A DNA stretch of 64,000 nt, from NCBI GenBank assembly GCA_032622095.1, contig CP136067.1, positions 58,633,899 to 58,697,898 on the forward strand. The letters are read 5' to 3'. The notes below the pieces were generated by a model. That model had not been told where the DNA came from. It made no database searches and was given only the letters and a program-made list of their open reading frames with translations. Position 1 is the stretch's first letter; every line of letters starts with the position of its first letter. Below, piece after piece: positions 32,991 to 45,211 of the stretch. The translations under genes and the position numbers were made by a program. The DNA is from Siphonodentalium dalli. Its lineage: Eukaryota; Mollusca; Scaphopoda; Gadilida; Siphonodentaliidae.

Positions 32991-33357
32991 TTTTGAAACT
33001 TTACAGTCTTGTTGGTAAATAAAAAGTAGGAATGCTTCTATAATCATGATACGGAACATAGATCGGATAAGATCATGAAAACGGAGTAAAATAGTCATTT
33101 GAAGCAGTTTGGAGGGGGTGGGTCCCTATCCCAGAAATGAAAAAATAAAAAATTAGTGGGGGTGGGTACCCAGAGGGCGAAAAAAAAAAAATTGCGCCTA
33201 GCGTCCGGAAATCTTTTCCTGACCCCCACCCCTCTGCATTACTGACAATTTGTTGGGATTAGATTAGGATTCGATAAATAAAACACTTATATACATTTTT
33301 TATGAGCCTTGGAAGACATGTAAACATTCAACATCATCTGTCCAAAAGATAAACCAG

Positions 33358-33470
33358 TAGGGATGTGGACCGGACTGCAAAAAAACCGGTACGGACCGGA
33401 CCGCCGCGCCGTCATTGGACCGGTACACTCATGGCAGTCCAGTACTGTACCAGTACGCGAACTTTAATAC
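33358..33470 (+). repeat. solo end of a GGACCGG-type hAT element
   Basis: GTAGGGATGTGGACCGGACTG followed by GGTACGGACCGGACCG resembles the end of the element at 22314-23415. No partner end or target duplication was found. Confidence 0.5.
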
Positions 33471-36400
33471 ATATATATATGCCTAGCTCAAGTACTGGCC
33501 CTACTGGGATTTAACTGGTATGAAGATCCAATTGCCAGTCAATACACTGTGTTGCTAATATCTGGTCACCTGGTGTGACTTTAGTTATAGTTTTATTGTG
33601 GTTCGGGCAAATTGGCAAGTGACGATGTAGTCTGCAATATACATTATCAATTACAATAAACCCTTTTGTAAAGTCAGACATTGCTGCTTTAGGGAACACT
33701 TTCAAAAACGCGTTTTATACAGCCTTTGCCTCTAACTTGACTGCGTGCATCCAGGACAAAACAACGATCCTTCATGAAACGAACACTTGAAATATTTAGA
33801 AGCTCATTTCAAGCGTTTTACAGCAATATTCCCTTTAACCTTTGATCTCTGAAATGACAAATTACGAAACTGCTTATACAACTGCCATGTTCTTGATATG
33901 TTGGCCTATTTGTGACACATTGGGTATGCATATTGCTGGTGACGATGAATGATTTCAGACAAGATAGCGAATTACCATAAATATCATATGTCATCTAACC
34001 CTCCTGAACATTTCAATGTACTGAACATACAGTGTTGGTTGCAAATCGCGATATATACTAGCCTGTAGTTGGCAATATTGAACTCCAAGTAACTACATCC
34101 AATACCGTTATGACGGTATACACCAATTCCTGCATGTCGGAAATTGACCAATCTATCTGGAATATGCCAGGTTGGCAGTGCTAAGAACAAAAAGTTATGA
34201 GTGCTGAAAGACTTGGAGCATTTGCAGTCAGCACGTGGGGGATAGTGGAAATGTGAACTACAGACTATCCATAGTGAGTCAGTCACAAGTTTTAAGCACA
34301 TTTATTTGCTCTCTAACTTCTATACAATGATAGAGATAAGAAATACACTACACATTTCCACAATGTATTATGTCCAGAGTTTAATACAAGCTTGCATGGC
34401 AGTAACTTGACGCTTTTGGAATACAAACGCGCATACCAAAGTAAGATTTAACACGTTCACTGCCGATGCCCATTCAATAAAATTCCATTGTCATAACGAC
34501 GAAAACCGCGAATTTTGATATTTGTTTGGGTTCTCTCCTGATCGAGTCGGTTCTCTCCCCCATTTGATCGGTTTTACACGAGTAATACTATGGCTACTAT
34601 TTGGCAGGATAATGGTTCAAACTGACCATGTCGTGAAATTAACAAAAGATAAACACAACAAAATATGCATTAAGTTGAAATTTGCACCAGTGTCATCAAT
34701 TTCTATGAATTGCACTGCCTTCCTATGCTTATTCAATATCCTGTGTTATGCCTGTCAAAATTCACCAAGTCGCCAGCTAGTTTGAAAAATAACGCGTTTT
34801 GCAGGCCCAACATTTCCATGAATCAATAGCCGGTTAACTATAGCGCAATTTCATAGTGCTGGACTTCGGAAAGCGTGAGCGTAGATGGGATATATAGAGT
34901 TACCTGTCTTGTATTTTATGTTGTCTATTTTCGTAGACGCATTTTAATCAGCAAAAAGCCAAAAAATAAGACGTTTATGTTCGTTGACACCCATACTTGT
35001 TCTGATTACGCAATTTATGAAGTTTATGTTGGGCATCTGCTTGCTGGATGCTGATTATATAGGTTATGTGTCAGAATTCGTTATTTCTTTATCGCACTTG
35101 TTCTGCTGTTCGGGATAATCTGACCGGCAATCACTCAGGGTTTGTTCTAACTTCTAAGCCTATAGACAGTGAAGCCATGCCTGCCACTCAGATTCTTTGC
35201 TAAGAGATACCTGATTACAACCAATCATGCAATTAATTGTATCCACTCGCCTGTAAGAGGGAATAATTATTTTTTCTAGTAAAGGCTATCTTTTGTAATA
35301 TTAAATACAATAAAAATTGGAAAAGTGAAAGCAAAAATTATTTGTTCACCCGCCTTTGACTTACTATAGCAGTCGACCCGAACATTCAAGATCACCCCCG
35401 GGGCAACTGGTCTTGGGCACGTATGCTGATTTTTTCCTTTCCACCCCCGCGTCCAAAATTGTTTCCGTTTTCGGCAGTTTTTTCCCCCGACCATTTTTTG
35501 ATACCCACCCCCCTTTTAACACTAAAACAGAGAATGAATAGCATCTCATAATCTCCTCAGAGTAGATTTCTATTATCATTGGTATTTATATAGGCAGGCA
35601 TGATTATGATATTATATCCCTCGGGACTTTTAATATTTGGTTTCTGCCAATTAATGTCACTTACTATTATTATTAGGTATTTATTATGTTATTTCTTAAT
35701 ATACCTGTTATATTATGTAAATGGCATAAGCTACAGTCATTATCTGGTTTAAAATGTCAGATACACAAGACAATATTCGGCCAAAAGTGCATAAATCGTT
35801 CGAATAAAGCTTATGTATAGAACCGTCACAACCATGATTGGCTTGAAATAGAACTGTCACATGCACAAGTGTTGAAACTGAGGCTACTGTTTTCTCAGCT
35901 ATTTTACAGAAGAATAACACGTGTATACTTTACACTCAGTGATCATGTTCAGAATGCGTTTCATATTTTATACGCCACCAAAAACAAAGGAATTGCGTTT
36001 ACGTGGCTTGATTTTCAGTGATAACATGTTGATATTTACGCGTTCACTTGCTAATTCCAAGTTAATTGTGATCTGGAGTTCACATTTCGATAATACGGCA
36101 CTTCTGCAGCCTCTGTTCATTCAGAAAAGTATAATACATTCAAGATATCTATAATTATGTGTGATTTTGTCACCATCACAATACCGGCGATAGAACGACT
36201 TCCGATGTAACAGTTCCTACACAGTGGTTTCAAACTGAAATGTTTGTGTGGATGGATGGTAGGGCAGTAACAATTCATCGTGAATTCGATGTATCAAATA
36301 ATTTCTGAAGATGTGCAGAAGAGCAACACGTGCAATGTTCTCTTTAGTCTACATGTTTATTATGTGTATTTAACTCATCTGGCGAGCTATTCAACTGCAT

Positions 36401-36578
36401 TTTAGTTTAACATGCACTCCATCTCCAATTGCAAACATGTTGGTTCTGATAATTCAGGTCGTATTCATTTGCGAACACTAATTTAGTGTATCATGATATG
36501 TATCATTGATCATGAATCCTGATTCCTATTGTATCGTGACCAAGTATATCAGTGGAGCCCTCAACTATATAGCTCTAA
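33471..36578. other. intergenic DNA, nothing firmly recognised
   Basis: Several open frames of 60-105 codons (for example 33984-34301 minus and 34522-34785 plus) show no recognisable domain and no consistent splice context. I regard them as chance frames. Confidence 0.35.
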
Positions 36579-36586
36579 CCATCTAC

Positions 36587-36857
36587 TAGAGCTGCAACGA
36601 TTCATCGTGATTTTGATGTATTGCGATACGCTTTCACACAATACACGTATCGTATCGTGTGAAGTGTATCACGATACACAAATATCACAATTTTAGGTCA
36701 TTGAAAGTGAAAATAACCCATATTTACTGTGTTTATATTTAGCAATTTAGGTAGAAAATCCTTGCAAAACATGGTTTTTGCGTATCATGATATGTATCGT
36801 ATCGTTGGTCATGTATCGTGATATCATATCGTGACAAAGTGTATCGTTGCAGCCCTA
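36587..36857. mobile_element. hAT MITE, 271 bp, TSD CCATCTAC
   Basis: Inverted ends TAGAGCTGCAACGATTCATC / GTATCGTTGCAGCCCTA are flanked by perfect 8-bp repeats CCATCTAC (36579-36586 and 36858-36865). The interior is built from many ATCGTGATA/TATCACGAT words. The TAGRGCTGCAACGAT end is a widespread animal hAT terminus. Confidence 0.92.
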
Positions 36858-36865
36858 CCATCTAC

Positions 36866-38024
36866 GGAGGGTGGGAGTGATAATAATATATGGTCTGGCT
36901 GTAAAAGAGATGTATTCATCTATAAGATTGCAATAAAATTGGAAATTGAAATGAAGATGATGTTATCCCAAGATACTTTATTAAAATAAATATATTATCA
37001 ACAAGAAAAAACATTCGCATCTCATAAAGACAATACATTCATACATCCTACACCAATAATTACAAGAACCATTCTTGACAGAGAACTCCATGAATCAAAC
37101 TTTTGAGTCAAACCAAATTCAAAAAATAAATTGGATTGAAAATTCGATGAATGGATTATCCATTTAGTACGAGACTCCCAATCGCACCACCAAAATCTTA
37201 GAACCTGATAGAATTGACAAGACTCCGCAATTATGCAGATGGTTGTCAGTATTTTCTAAAAATAGACAGGTGACTGATAACAAGCTATACCCTGTACTAA
37301 AAACTCTTTAAGTAACCAAATGATTTTGATTAGAACAGGACAACAGTTGCACATTTGAAATTACTCAAGCCTTGCCGGACCAACCTAACCTGTACCTTAA
37401 TGTGACATGAAATGGTAACTAGGAAAAACTGGTACATTGTGTCCAACTTAGTTGTATACATGTGACGTATTATCTATTTCAAAGTTTTCTGTAAATCTAA
37501 ACTTTTGCATGTGTCATGAAATAGCTACCCCCACAAAGATTAGCATGCCATAACGGATCAACAGTAATCATGATACTGACAAACAAAATTAATGAAGTAA
37601 ACAAATAATTTGCATACTCTGCAGAATATATTAAACTGATTTTCTACATGTAGTTCCATTTCTCACCCAAATTGGGCACACATAGCACAGTTCCCTCAAC
37701 GTAAACTTACCTAAGTGTAAATCCCTATATACCTGTAGTCCACCCCATATTTTGAATCTGATTTGAAAATATGTCACTATCAATTTGACAGAAACTCATA
37801 ATCTTTAAGAGCTTCCTTGTAATCTTTCCTTTGTCATGTTCTTGATTAAAATACAAATTATGGCCGATAAATGAAATAAATAATTACAAACAGTATTTAC
37901 AACTATTAACTGCTTTCAATATTTCGACATTAACAGAATGTGCTTTACTGTCAATACATGCTGCAGAAAAAAGGTTTCCTTATTTTCTATCCCGGAAAGA
38001 TAAATGTGAGCAATTGTAATGTTT
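36866..38024. other. intergenic; possible 3' end of the BET1 transcript
   Basis: TTTATT at about 36978 reads AATAAA on the minus strand and could be a distal polyadenylation signal for BET1, but that would require a 3'UTR of about 3.3 kb crossing several repeats. No coding exon was seen. Confidence 0.3.
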
Positions 38025-38319
38025 AACCCTTTCTTTACTAAACGGATTCTTCCATTCAGTTATCAAAGTATACATGTACATTGGAAATGGTCAATTATTC
38101 ATTTGGAGGGATGTTCAAGAAATATAAGCAGATGACAGGCAAAATGATAATACAAGTGCAGAAGGATTCCTATTCATTGGAGGGGAATGTTCCGATAATA
38201 AGTTGAACAAAATGTATGTTTGTTGAACTTATTATCGGAACATTTATTTAGGGAACTACTCATTAAAGACATATTATGGACTTATTCGGGTGCGTGATAC
38301 TTATTAGTTAGTACTCGGG

Positions 38320-38635
38320 CGCTATGCCAACCTAAGGAATGTAGCATTCTACTAATATCATCGAAAATTTCAAAGAAATCGACCATAGCACTCCATAGAA
38401 AACATCGTCTGAACTACCTCAATTGTAAATATTTACATCTTGATTCAGGATGCAACTATTGGCGATAAACCAACTCAAATTATTTCACCATCGAGAGTCA
38501 TTGCATTTAATTAATATTAAGAATGATGGTGTGTGTTGTCAATTTGGATTAATATTTGTAGAAATAACTACTTATAGGCAAGCTTATTCTCCATTTCTAT
38601 ATGATCACCCTACCGGAGTGTTTCACACGACTTAA
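38320..38635 (+). repeat. dispersed repeat family P, fullest copy
   Basis: Shares a succession of words with 7590-7765 (inverted) and 58310-58590 (direct): GTAAATATTTACATCTTGAT, TTGGCGATAAACCAACTCAA, TTATTCTCCATTTCTAT and ACCGGAGTGTTTCAC. No coding domain. Confidence 0.6.
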
Positions 38636-38775
38636 CACTTTCATATCAGGAGCTGTGCTGGTGCAGCATTAAAGATCCTGTGCCAATGCATTCTCTTATA
38701 CATGTGAGTCTCCCATATGGAGCCACGCATATATAAGAGAATATACTTTCAGGAAGCTCCAGTCATGAAAGGGTT
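38636..38775 (+). mobile_element. TTAA-type hairpin MITE nested in family M
   Basis: Reads CACTTTCATATCAGG, GCTGGTGCAGCATTAAAGAT, one hairpin, TTTCAGGAAGCTCCAGTCAT and GAAAGGGTTAA. Confidence 0.75.
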
Positions 38776-38939
38776 AATGAGTATTTAGCAAAGAAAGGGT
38801 TTATTTGAGTCTTGAAGATTATGAGTTGCTTTCAAAATACTAAATATGCAGTAAAGTTGCATCATTTGAATGGTCCCTTATAAAAAGTACAGGAATGGAA
38901 AGAATAGTGGGTGCTATACAGAGGTCATTATACACACCT

Positions 38940-39100
38940 ACCATAGCCTCGCATATATAAGAGAATACATTGTCCTAATATTTACCTTGACCGTGTAAGC
39001 CGGTGGATTATCATATGTGAGGCTCCCTATATAAGAGAATCCACTGGCATAGGATCTTTAATGCTGCACCATTGCAACTCATGTCATGAAAGGGTTAACC
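38940..39100. mobile_element. TTAA-type hairpin MITE, partial
   Basis: Contains CATATATAAGAGAATACATT, the separator ATTTACCTTGACCGTGTAAG, a decayed second hairpin and GATCTTTAATGCTGCACC ... CATGAAAGGGTTAA. Confidence 0.7.
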
Positions 39101-39867
39101 TATGCATCTCTGGCCAACTCATCCACAGCAAAGCATTAAGGTCTGCCTATATGGCAAAAAACTCTATTTTTATAAATATGTTGGATAAAATGAAAATATA
39201 GCATTACTGTAAATATGATCCCTGATAAGAGAAATAGCCTTTAAAAATAGGCTTCACAAAGCGAGTGGGAGTGACAATGTCATGGCCACGCCAATTTGAA
39301 AGCCCCTTTTCTCTGATTCCACTGACATATTCCAAGACCGGTCAAATTATAATCAGAGTAAAGTTAGTATTAATCCCTATCAATTGTACATGTATTTCTG
39401 ACATAAGGCCACACCAATAATATAACCTGGTTTACAAACAACTAGGTGGGGATATAAAAAGTTTCACCTTCACAACAAATTGACACATGGGTAAGATGGA
39501 CCCAAATTTAAATAAACAAAGGATAACTCTAGAATGGAAAATACGAACATGGTCATTTGAGACTTCTTTTGAAAGCATTTCCAGATAAACAAAGAAGGTT
39601 AACTCTAAAATGGAAAACACGAATGTCGTTTGCCCCTCTTTTGAAAGGAGTCATGATGACGAAACTCCATAGAAAATTTCATTCAGATCTTATAGATCAT
39701 ATCTGAGATATATGCCTGGATGGACAGACAGACAAAGTCAATCCAATATGAGGGTATAATAATGGACAAGAAGAGGGGAAAAGGATATAACAAAAGAAAG
39801 ACTCTGCCATCAATTATTTTCTACATCACATATTTATCGTTTTAGTCAACATGACTGTAACTAAACT
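39101..39867. other. non-coding, repeat-like
   Basis: Includes the duplicated phrase AACTCTAGAATGGAAAATAC / AACTCTAAAATGGAAAACAC at about 39525 and 39602 and a GGATGGACAGACAGACA tail at about 39718, suggesting an old nonautonomous repeat. Confidence 0.4.
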
Positions 39868-40083
39868 ATTTCTATACTAAATACTCATTGACGAGACTGA
39901 GTAGTTCCCTTAGGTAATTTGCTGAATTAATTATCTGAACATTTCCCTCCAATAAATAGGACTAATTCTGTACTGTATTATCTGTCGTTTGCTTATTTTT
40001 TCCTGAAAACCCCTCCAAAGACCATTCCAATATATACTCTTAAATCTGAGTGAGATAATACACTTAGTATAGAATGGGTTAAA
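39868..40083. mobile_element. MITE family M, copy 4
   Basis: Runs from TTTCTATACTAAATACTCAT to TTAGTATAGAATGGGTTAA. The central hairpin has decayed. Confidence 0.6.
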
Positions 40084-40298
40084 CCAAAGACTTTTTTATA
40101 CAAAAGTTGTAGGATGGCTTCTTAAACCATGCTATTAAATTGCTGTTGCTCAAACATAGAAAAAACAATGTTTGTGCCACATAGGTGGATGAGCATGCCA
40201 TAAGGCAGATGTGCCGGCCAGAGAGGAGTAGGCTCAAATGGTAGGTGGGTTATATCTCTCTAGACATGGATAGTGTTTTGGCCTTCATTAATAAACCA

Positions 40299-40454
40299 TC
40301 ATCTTGTCTTAATAATGAGCCAAATTACAATGAAAACAAACAAAGCAAACATCACCATGTAAAATATATGCATATGCGACCATCCTTTAGTGATCCCTTT
40401 GAGTCGACCCATTGCTGACTTCAAGAATCCTCCAGTTGTATCAAAGTCATCATC
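40299..40454 (-). CDS. BET1: BET1 exon 4 (end of SNARE motif, membrane anchor, stop)
   Basis: BET1 is the Qc-SNARE of ER-to-Golgi vesicles, working with syntaxin 5, membrin/GOSR2 and SEC22 in fusion at the cis-Golgi. This exon encodes residues 58-108: DDDFDTTGGFLKSAMGRLKG closes the SNARE helix and matches the family's DSxFDSTTGFLGKTMGxLK; a basic/short linker follows; then a C-terminal transmembrane anchor of about 19 residues (FYMVMFALFVFIVIWLII) and KTR before TGA at 40299-40301. This is the tail-anchored layout expected of BET1. The acceptor is TTTTTTTCAG|GAT. Total protein is 108 aa against 118 in human BET1, the shortfall being in the N-terminus. BET1L is the main alternative, but the MRRA start favours BET1. 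Confidence 0.95.
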   Translation of the reverse strand, partial: DDDFDTTGGFLKSAMGRLKGITKGWSHMHIFYMVMFALFVFIVIWLIIKTR

Positions 40455-40787
40455 CTGAAAAAATATAATGGCAACATATTAAGTATATCAATAGATTTAT
40501 AATTCATCCCGATTTCAGGATAGAATATTTCTAATTTTGTTCTTCAAAATGTTGTGTTTTCTGAAATGGTATGATCGAATTGCTTTGAATTTTGTTTGCA
40601 ATTTTTCTCCCAGACCCCTGGACCGATTTGGAGTGGCGACTCGGGGTATCCTGCCGGATATTATAATGGCGTTAAGTTTTCAAACTTTTGCTTTAAAAAT
40701 TTTTTTTTTATTATATTTAAAAAAAAAAAAATTTGGTCTTTTGTTATGTTAATTTCCAGTATTTGAGGGATTTGTTCTGTCTGAAGA

Positions 40788-40846
40788 ACTTTACCAATAG
40801 GATAGGATAGGATATAGGATAGGATATAGGATAGGATAGGATATTT
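40788..40846. repeat. (GGATA)n-type microsatellite
   Basis: About ten units of GGATA, alternating with GGATATA, in BET1 intron 3. Confidence 0.9.
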
Positions 40847-41536
40847 ACAACACACATATGAATAGTACAATAAATTAACATATAACTAGAATAATTAAGT
40901 ATATTGCTGGGGGGAACATAGCCCTGCCGGGCTGTCTTCCTGTTTCCCCAATATATATGCCAACTGTGAGTACCAATGGATATGGACTCGCTCTTGAATA
41001 AAACATGTTACTCCACCAAAATCTACCAACTTTCGATGTCTACTGAGAACGATTCAAAGGAAATAACTATATTTTATGGATGAATTGTCATTGAGGTCTC
41101 ATACAATTTTCGGGCAAATGTATCAAATAAAATGTTACATTATATGCATGCTTGTCCCAGAAATTTTTAATTTTTATTGTATATTCAGCGGGTGTCTTGA
41201 TAAATGTATAAATGGGTATAAAATATCGGAGAAGCTATGGATGCAATTTGTTGAGCTTAGTTTATTTTAATGATGTTAAATCCAAAATTTTGCTTGTGCA
41301 GAAGGTGTCCCATGAAAATATCCCCTCCTCCCCCCTTCCCCAAACTTTGGCAATCATTTGGAGATATTATACCGGACACAACAGCAATTGGAAATTGCAG
41401 ACCAAAATAGGTTTAAATTGTTCTGATAATTTGTTTTTTCCAAACCTCTAGCCACTATATCCCTGTATACATGATACATCAAAGTTTGTTTTCAGTAAAA
41501 AATTATTTATTCAATAATAAATGGGAATGCACTTAC

Positions 41537-41593
41537 CATATCCCGAAGGAACTTATTGTGTTCTCTAACTTCATTTCCAATGTCAATCGTCAG
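41537..41593 (-). CDS. BET1: BET1 exon 3 (centre of SNARE motif)
   Basis: A 57-bp, phase 0-0 exon encoding residues 39-57, LTIDIGNEVREHNKFLRDM, with acceptor CTTGCAG and donor ATG|GTAAGT. It aligns without gaps to the BET1 segment LSIEIGHEVKTQNKLLAEM. Residue H50 lies where animal BET1 has the zero-layer glutamine, so the ionic layer is altered. Confidence 0.93.
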
Positions 41594-41815
41594 CTGCAAG
41601 TCAAATTATTTTATGAGTACTTGAATAAATACTGTGCCCACTTATTACTGTCCGGTAATAAAAAAATGTCAATGACACTGTAGTTGAACTTGGAGAGGGG
41701 ATAATTCCATGTGTTACAGTCATTGGAGCGATTAGGAATGTGGAAAGTTGAAATATCTAAGTAATACTAGATATCAACAATTTAACATGAAGAGATATAT
41801 ATATAATTAAAGTAA

Positions 41816-42230
41816 AATCCAAGATGGCCACTGGCTACCACATTTTCCAATGAAATTCCAAAACGTTTGATAGCTCCCATCTAGTAGATCAATATCAAGA
41901 TCAATATGAAGTTTGGTGATGATCGGATGAGGGAAGTGGACTGTAGGCTATGCTAAAGGATTTAGTCATACAAAGAGTAAAATCCAAGACAAATTTCATA
42001 ATGATCCGATCATCCGACCAAAGGTACGCTTCGATATAGCTTGACCGAAGTCTAGTTGCGGTATGACCATGGTCATTACCGGCCCATAACCTCGTAAAGA
42101 GGGCAATTAATTAGAGCATAACTGTACGACCATTAGCCGTGCTAATGGTAATTGTTGATGGATGTCTACAGGCAGGACGCCAAGCCATGGCAACAGCTCA
42201 AACTTTACAAGTAAAGTTGAGCTAAAAATA
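41816..42230 (-). repeat. CAGCAGCCATCTT-type repeat, inverted copy
   Basis: Contains AAAATCCAAGATGGCC and ends with GCTCAAACTTTACAAGTAAA before TTGAGCT, which is the mirror of the element start at 48272. An unrelated block around 42020-42170, including a one-sided copy of the TAATTAGAGCATAACTGTA mariner-like end, is inserted. Confidence 0.5.
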
Positions 42231-43606
42231 ATTACTTTACTTCTGTGATTACCAAGTTTGGCTTCACATCATTTTATTTACCCTGTAGCTGCGCTCCCAA
42301 TTCCCAATATCTAAAAAAAGGTGTTGTCAGAAATATCCAGCAGTTATGGTGCAAAATGTCAAATTCCCAGCCTGTCTAAATGTCTAATTTACACAAGAAC
42401 CACACTTTTTGATCACTTTCATAACAGTTTTATGGTGATACTATGACAAACTGTGAATCATAAAAACAAATTTGGAAAATTGCTGTTGTTGAAAAAGTTG
42501 TTATACTTTAAGGAATGTGATTCTGAAAAAATATTTGTATTTTCTTTCAATTTTTATACTGATAATATATACTTAAAATATCCATTGTGCTTATATAATA
42601 TAATATTAGTCGGTAATTTTTAAATTTTAGCCGAAGATTTTGTGTTGTAGACGAAGTCACATGATCACGTGATCAGTATAGTTACATGATTGATCGTGTG
42701 GTAATCCATTGATAACCCATCTGCATGGTAGCCATAAATAGTGACTAATTAATTTTCAGTGTCTTAGTACTAAAAATGTCTTGCATTAAGTTGATACTTT
42801 CGAGTTGCTTCACTGCACACTCGTATGCTAAAAGGTCATCAGTGTTATATTTTGCAGTATTTTACTTGACATTTCTGCTTCCTTATAATCCATATATGAA
42901 GCCTTTGGAATATTATTAAGTATATATTATACCGCTAGCTTGATCTGAATTGAGGAACAATTCAATGTGCCATTCTGGTCAAAACATGGCCATTTCGATA
43001 GGAAATTTGTTCATGCTCACTGAAGCAAGCACATTTGAAACAATGAAAACTCATCCTAAGTCCTTGCCTCCATAAATCTGATATATTATAAAAGAGTAGG
43101 ATCGGTCTATCTGTTTGAGACCCCTGGATCAATTTGGAGTGGTGAATCAGGGTACCCCGTCATATGTTATAACGACGTTATTTATTCAAACTTTTTATTT
43201 AAAAACATAATTTTAAACACACCGCCATAATTATTCTATAACACACATGCGCTGCCGGCTCTGTGCTTTAACATCGATAACTGGGATTACATCATATTGG
43301 TAGACACAATAGCTCACTCCACCCAGAATCCGCGTTTTGTGTTGTCATACTCATGTGACATCATCAGAGGTTATTCTCAGGTTAAGCCATTAGGATAGCC
43401 AGAGAACTGGTAGGGGTATTATTTATTTATATTTCGGCTTATTTATTTCGAGATAGTTATGGAAACTGATCATTGTGTTCACAATTGGGAGGGCTTTCCG
43501 ATAGTGCTTATATATTCCTCAGGATCACATCCTTTAAGAATTCTGGCCATGATGAAAAATCCTATCTTTTAGTAGACTACATGACACATAGTACATGTAT
43601 ACTTAC
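42231..43606. other. BET1 intron 2, nothing else recognised
   Basis: Long AT-rich intron. The palindrome GATCACGTGATC occurs at 42665-42676. No further exon is needed, since exons 2 and 3 join in phase. Confidence 0.5.
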
Positions 43607-43701
43607 ACTTTTTAGACTTTTTACTTTATATGATAGGTCATTCTCTAGATTATCGTTTTCTGTTTCAAGCAGGTTCTGGGTTTGCTCATAGGCACCATTA
43701 C
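43607..43701 (-). CDS. BET1: BET1 exon 2 (N-terminal half of SNARE motif)
   Basis: Encodes the rest of Gly7 and residues 8-38: NGAYEQTQNLLETENDNLEN then DLSYKVKSLKS. It is comparable to the family order G-Y-x-x-x-E-x-E-N-E-x-L-T-E-x-L-x-x-K-V-x-x-x-K-S. Acceptor CAATCAG|GT, donor AGT|GTAAGT. Phase 1 in, phase 0 out, matching both neighbours. Confidence 0.93.
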
Positions 43702-45192
43702 CTGATTGTGGAGAAAGAAATTCAAAGTAAGAAGAATGCATGCTAAATCATTTGATTTCATTTACAATGGTATGCAGGTCTGCAGATCGCAAAATTGAGA
43801 GTCACCTATTTTTGAATCGCCTGGTTTGTGCTTAGGTGACCCATAGATTACCAGAAGAGACATGTACACAAACTACATGTACATGTATTATAATTTACTA
43901 CACTGGTGTCATTAACTAATAGGCAATAAATGACTCGATATTATAACATTAACAACGTTTTGGAGATTGTGGTGTATTAGCTGCCCAACAGAAATTATAA
44001 ACATATCCCGACAGCTTTTTAACTTAGAGGCCCGAGACAAGGGGGGGGGGGGGGGGGTATGGGTATTAGAATCTATTCAGTTACTGAGTTGACTTCACCA
44101 GCTTGACTTGTCGCGAATTATGTTTCGTATATCATTGAAGCCAGTCGGCAGCGACACTTCATGTCTTTGATGATCAACATAAAAGAAACCGCGCCTACAC
44201 GTGCATACATTGGGCTTAGTTCAGGTCATGGAGTTCACCGCCCGTGCATGACTGATGGCAGTGGCATCGTTAAAGGAACAATGCAATAAGGCTTGAAGAA
44301 GTTAATATGTGTTAACTGTTACAGATTACGTGAAAATATGGCCGTGCAATGGCACTGCTGTCATGATAGCACATACGGTTGGTAGTGCATTTTCCCCGAC
44401 TAGCAGATTTAGGGATCGACTTATTTAATAATCGCGTCGACTTCGACTAATCGTTTCAACACTATCAAAAATAATGGGAGCTATTAAATAAAATGTGTGC
44501 AGATGGTTATCTTATAGGTTAGCATGTTTCCAGGATAGAAAAACCTACAAAGATAACTTAGACTTTTCGCATCAGTCAACATTTTGATATCAAATTTTAA
44601 CAAAAAAATTCTGATTTTACTCGATTCGAAAATACATCAAACCCTGCAGTCAATTCGATGTTATGATACGGTTAATCAGATCATCGACATCAAAACTGTC
44701 GTCTTCATATGTCAATAGAATAGAATAGTTTTCTTTTTCTTTTTGTCAATCAAGACACCGACGGGCAGAGTAATTATAGGTTACTGGTACAATATAATAA
44801 CATAATAAAAATGTGGTTGATTTTGTTGATTTATGCTGATTTATGTGATAAATAATATTAATAAAAAATGAGAATAAAATAAAATAGAAATAAAAATACA
44901 TGAACAAGACAAGTGCCCCATTCGGGGCATTCCACATGTAAGTTTTTTTTAATTTTTTTTTTTTATGGATTGTATAGATAGCTAAATTGTTGGTAATGCG
45001 GTTTAGCATAATGCCTTTTATAGCAGAGTAATCATACAAAATAACATAAGACAAAATATGATTGTCAAATACATCCCCTAATTTCGAGGTAAATTAAAAA
45101 AAAAAAACACCAGTAAAAGATTACATTTCTTATTCGCAATTTAAAAGTTTGATTAATTATTCTTGGGATAATTATATATATATATTAAATAC
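43702..45192. other. BET1 intron 1
   Basis: AT-rich, with a poly-G run at about 44041-44057 and a stem at 44915-44937 (AAGTGCCCCATTCGGGGCAT). A 102-codon minus frame at 44746-45054 lacks any recognisable content. Confidence 0.5.
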
Positions 45193-45211
45193 CTAGATGA
45201 GCTCTCCGCAT
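45193..45211 (-). CDS. BET1: BET1 exon 1 (start codon)
   Basis: Nineteen coding bases, MRRAHL plus one base of Gly7, with donor CTAG|GTATTT. The start MRRA-x-LG is that of animal BET1 proteins. It is far too short for an ORF search; it was found because exon 2 needs one base and the first residues match. Confidence 0.82.

Larger units (their letters stand above)
38025..38805. mobile_element. MITE family M copy 3, split by nested insertions
   Basis: TTAACCCTTTCTTTACTAAA opens the element. The internal hairpin GATAATAAGTTGAAC / GTTGAACTTATTATCGG follows at about 38196-38241. The closing words AATGAGTATTTAGCAAAGAA and AGGGTTT appear only at 38776-38803. The 500 bp between consists of family P (38320-38635) and a TTAA hairpin MITE (38636-38775), so later insertions interrupted it. 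Confidence 0.6.

Noticed and set aside
33984-34301. 105-codon minus-strand frame with Cys and His
   Set aside because: The Cys/His spacing fits no zinc-binding pattern, no splice context or homology is recognisable, and the surrounding sequence is plain intergenic DNA.
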